DNA of 62,713 nucleotides from positions 1 through 62,713 of the forward strand of contig CALAMD010000065.1 of the NCBI GenBank assembly GCA_937925695.1, in the 5' to 3' direction. A program made the position numbers and the translations under genes. This stretch comes from an uncultured Bacillaceae bacterium. GTDB taxonomy: Bacteria; Bacillota; Bacilli; Bacillales; Amphibacillaceae. Below the pieces are notes generated by a model. That model was not told the DNA's origin. It worked only from the letters and a program-made list of their open reading frames with translations, and made no database searches. This document shows, piece by piece, positions 61,364 through 62,713 of the stretch (position 1 is its first letter; the number at the start of each line of letters is the position of its first letter).

Positions 61364-62338
61364 TTACTCTTCAATAATTTCTAAGTATAGTTTTTCATAT
61401 TTAAAAATTTCATCTACATAATTCGACACATCTTTATCAGGTTGCTCATGATTAGAAATAAGTAAGTAGTGCTTACCTATTAGTTTAAGAGCTGTAGCAA
61501 TTTTTATACTTTCTTCCTCTTCTGGTAAGAGTGGGTAACGTACATATAAGTAGCGATAAAGTATTTGCTCTAACATAATAAATAACGATGGATTACTTTG
61601 TTCAACATCCGATAATTCGGCTAAAATATTCACCATTAATGTGTGTTCTCTTATTTTTTTACACAGATTCGGGTGAACCCTAACTTCCTGTCCAAACTTG
61701 CGGACAATGATCTCCTGTTGAAGCTTTTGATCAACGAACCATTTAAATATGCTTGTTTGAACAACTGGATGTAAGTCTTGCTCATGTAATAGATCTAAAA
61801 CAGCATGAGGTGGTTGAATTTTCATATTACGTAAGCTTTCAATGATGCGCCATTGTTTCACATGTTCCTCTTGATCAATCGCAATCCATAAATCATTAAT
61901 TAATTTTGTAGATTGTTCAGTAATAATGCCTACATTCATTTGCAAAGCCATATGATGTAACTGTCGTAACTGATCTCTCATGTCCGGTGATAATAGATTA
62001 TTTTCTAATTCATCTTCAATGCGCTGTATCACCATAGAAAATTGTTGTTTTTGCAATAAAATCGTTAAGTAAATATGTAAGTAACTTTCATAATGTTCAT
62101 GATTAACAACTAACAATTCCTCACAAATCTCTTCTGCCTCATCATAACGCCCTAATTCCATTAAACAAACAAGTTTACCGATGATTAGGTCATGCTTATA
62201 TACTTGATAGCTTAGCAATTCATCTATTTTGGTTAAAGCTTTACCATATTCCCTCTGCTCTAATGCTTCAAGACTTTCTTTTTCCAATTCTTTTTGCAAA
62301 GTTGGAAAAAGAATCACTTTCCTATTTGTTTTTTTCAC
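61364..62338 (-). CDS. TPR-containing protein (YsoA-like)
   Basis: 324 residues from a GTG at 62338 with GGAAGGTG upstream; a TTG five codons earlier overlaps that site. The N-terminal third shows two or three TPR-like helical pairs (about 20-110, with REYGKALTKIDELLS and LGRYDEAEEICEELL). The middle and C-terminal parts are helical and acidic without recognised domain. B. subtilis has ysoA, a TPR gene, just upstream of tig, so this is the probable counterpart. The function is unknown. The 232 bp upstream hold only the tRNA-Arg terminator. Confidence 0.85.
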   Translation of the reverse strand: MKKTNRKVILFPTLQKELEKESLEALEQREYGKALTKIDELLSYQVYKHDLIIGKLVCLMELGRYDEAEEICEELLVVNHEHYESYLHIYLTILLQKQQFSMVIQRIEDELENNLLSPDMRDQLRQLHHMALQMNVGIITEQSTKLINDLWIAIDQEEHVKQWRIIESLRNMKIQPPHAVLDLLHEQDLHPVVQTSIFKWFVDQKLQQEIIVRKFGQEVRVHPNLCKKIREHTLMVNILAELSDVEQSNPSLFIMLEQILYRYLYVRYPLLPEEEESIKIATALKLIGKHYLLISNHEQPDKDVSNYVDEIFKYEKLYLEIIEE

Positions 62339-62528
62339 AACTTCACCTTCCAACTTTGACTACGACTAGTTGAATAAAGAGCTTCTGCTTCTCTTGAACA
62401 ATTTTATTCCCTTTACAGTCTACTTTAAAACAGCTAACAAGACAAATGTCATGAAGTTAGCGTTCTATCATGACTAAATCAGTCCTAACCCTTTACAAAT
62501 TCGGATTCTAACTACCTATTATTCTTAA

Positions 62529-62564
62529 TAAAAAAAGCTGTTCATTCCTTTAGAAGAACAGCTT
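62529..62564 (-). terminator. Terminator downstream of tRNA-Arg
   Basis: Minus strand AAGCTGTTC (62556-62564) pairs with GAACAGCTT (62535-62543), 12-base loop, then a T run, seven bases after the tRNA. Confidence 0.88.
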
Positions 62565-62570
62565 TCAAAG

Positions 62571-62644
62571 CGTCCCGAGCAGGATTCGAACCTGCGACCT
62601 ACAGATTAGAAGTCTGTTGCTCTATCCAGCTGAGCTACCGGGAC
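62571..62644 (-). tRNA. tRNA-Arg(UCU)
   Basis: 74 nt on the minus strand. Cloverleaf elements: acceptor GTCCCGG with TCGGGAC, D arm GCTCAGCTGGATAGAGC, anticodon loop CTTCTAA (anticodon TCT), T arm GCAGGTTCGAATCCTGC. CCA is not encoded. It is downstream of tRNA-Gly on the same strand. Confidence 0.95.
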
Positions 62645-62661
62645 AAACCTTATATGGAATA

Positions 62662-62713
62662 TGGAGCGGGTGATGGGAATCGAACCCACGACATCAGCTT
62701 GGAAGGCTGAGGT
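62662..62713 (-). tRNA. tRNA-Gly(UCC), 5' part beyond the window
   Basis: The visible 3' part has anticodon loop CTTCCAA (anticodon TCC), T arm with GGGTTCGAATCCC, acceptor strand CACCCGC, discriminator T and an encoded CCA (62662-62664). The 5' end lies past 62713. Confidence 0.93.

Noticed and set aside
1..62713. Mobile elements, prophage or CRISPR arrays
   Set aside because: No transposase, integrase, Cas gene or regularly spaced repeat was seen; the gene content is core chromosome.

Overview
The window is a core chromosomal stretch of a low-GC, endospore-forming member of the Bacillaceae (Bacillota). The evidence is gene order that largely follows the Bacillus subtilis alaS-to-tig segment, strong AGGAGG-type ribosome binding sites with frequent TTG and GTG starts, two T-box leaders, and many sporulation genes (rsfA, spoVB, safA, spo0B, spoIVFA, spoIVFB, spoIIB, ysxE, spoVID). 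The genes hemA-hemX-hemC-hemD-hemB-hemL, expected between spoVID and engB, are absent. That fits a haem-poor, cytochrome-poor lineage such as Amphibacillus, but this assignment is inference. I saw no insertion sequence, prophage or CRISPR array.

Layout. At 1-7020 (minus) lie an AI-2E-type permease (cut by the window edge), recD2, a TPR protein, mnmA, its partner cysteine desulfurase and cymR. The pair rarA and rsfA (plus) follow to 9322. A 6S RNA, aspS and hisS (minus) sit behind a T-box leader. A small HTH gene, a secreted amidase (plus), then dtd, relA, apt, recJ, secDF and comN (minus) reach 23 kb. The genes spoVB and a yrzE-like membrane gene (plus) face the yajC-tgt-queA-DUF2905-ruvB-ruvA operon (minus). 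Next come yebC, nadE, safA, pheA, spo0B-obg, rplU-prp-rpmA, spoIVFA-spoIVFB, mreBCD-minCD, radC and spoIIB, all minus.

From 44.5 to 48.9 kb the order departs from B. subtilis. maf and comC are missing. A YczE-like membrane protein, a tandem pair of RimK-type ATP-grasp ligases and a small HTH gene flank folC. Then follow valS with its T-box, a small membrane protein, ysxE, spoVID, a LiaI-like membrane protein, engB, lon, clpX, tig and a TPR protein, with tRNA-Arg(UCU) and a partial tRNA-Gly(UCC) at the right edge.

How the genes work together. The set covers tRNA charging and modification (aspS, hisS, valS, dtd, mnmA, tgt, queA), ribosome building and control (rplU, rpmA, prp, obg, engB, relA), recombination (recD2, rarA, recJ, ruvAB), secretion (secDF, yajC), cell shape and division-site choice (mreBCD, minCD), protein quality control (lon, clpX, tig) and sporulation. 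Points most worth a second look are the ATP-grasp pair, whose second member has substituted active-site positions; a hairpin that would hide the recJ ribosome binding site unless transcription starts at a promoter inside it; a 31-bp tandem repeat upstream of mreB; and losses at otherwise conserved loci (hem, nad, maf, comC, lonB, tcdA, pheB).
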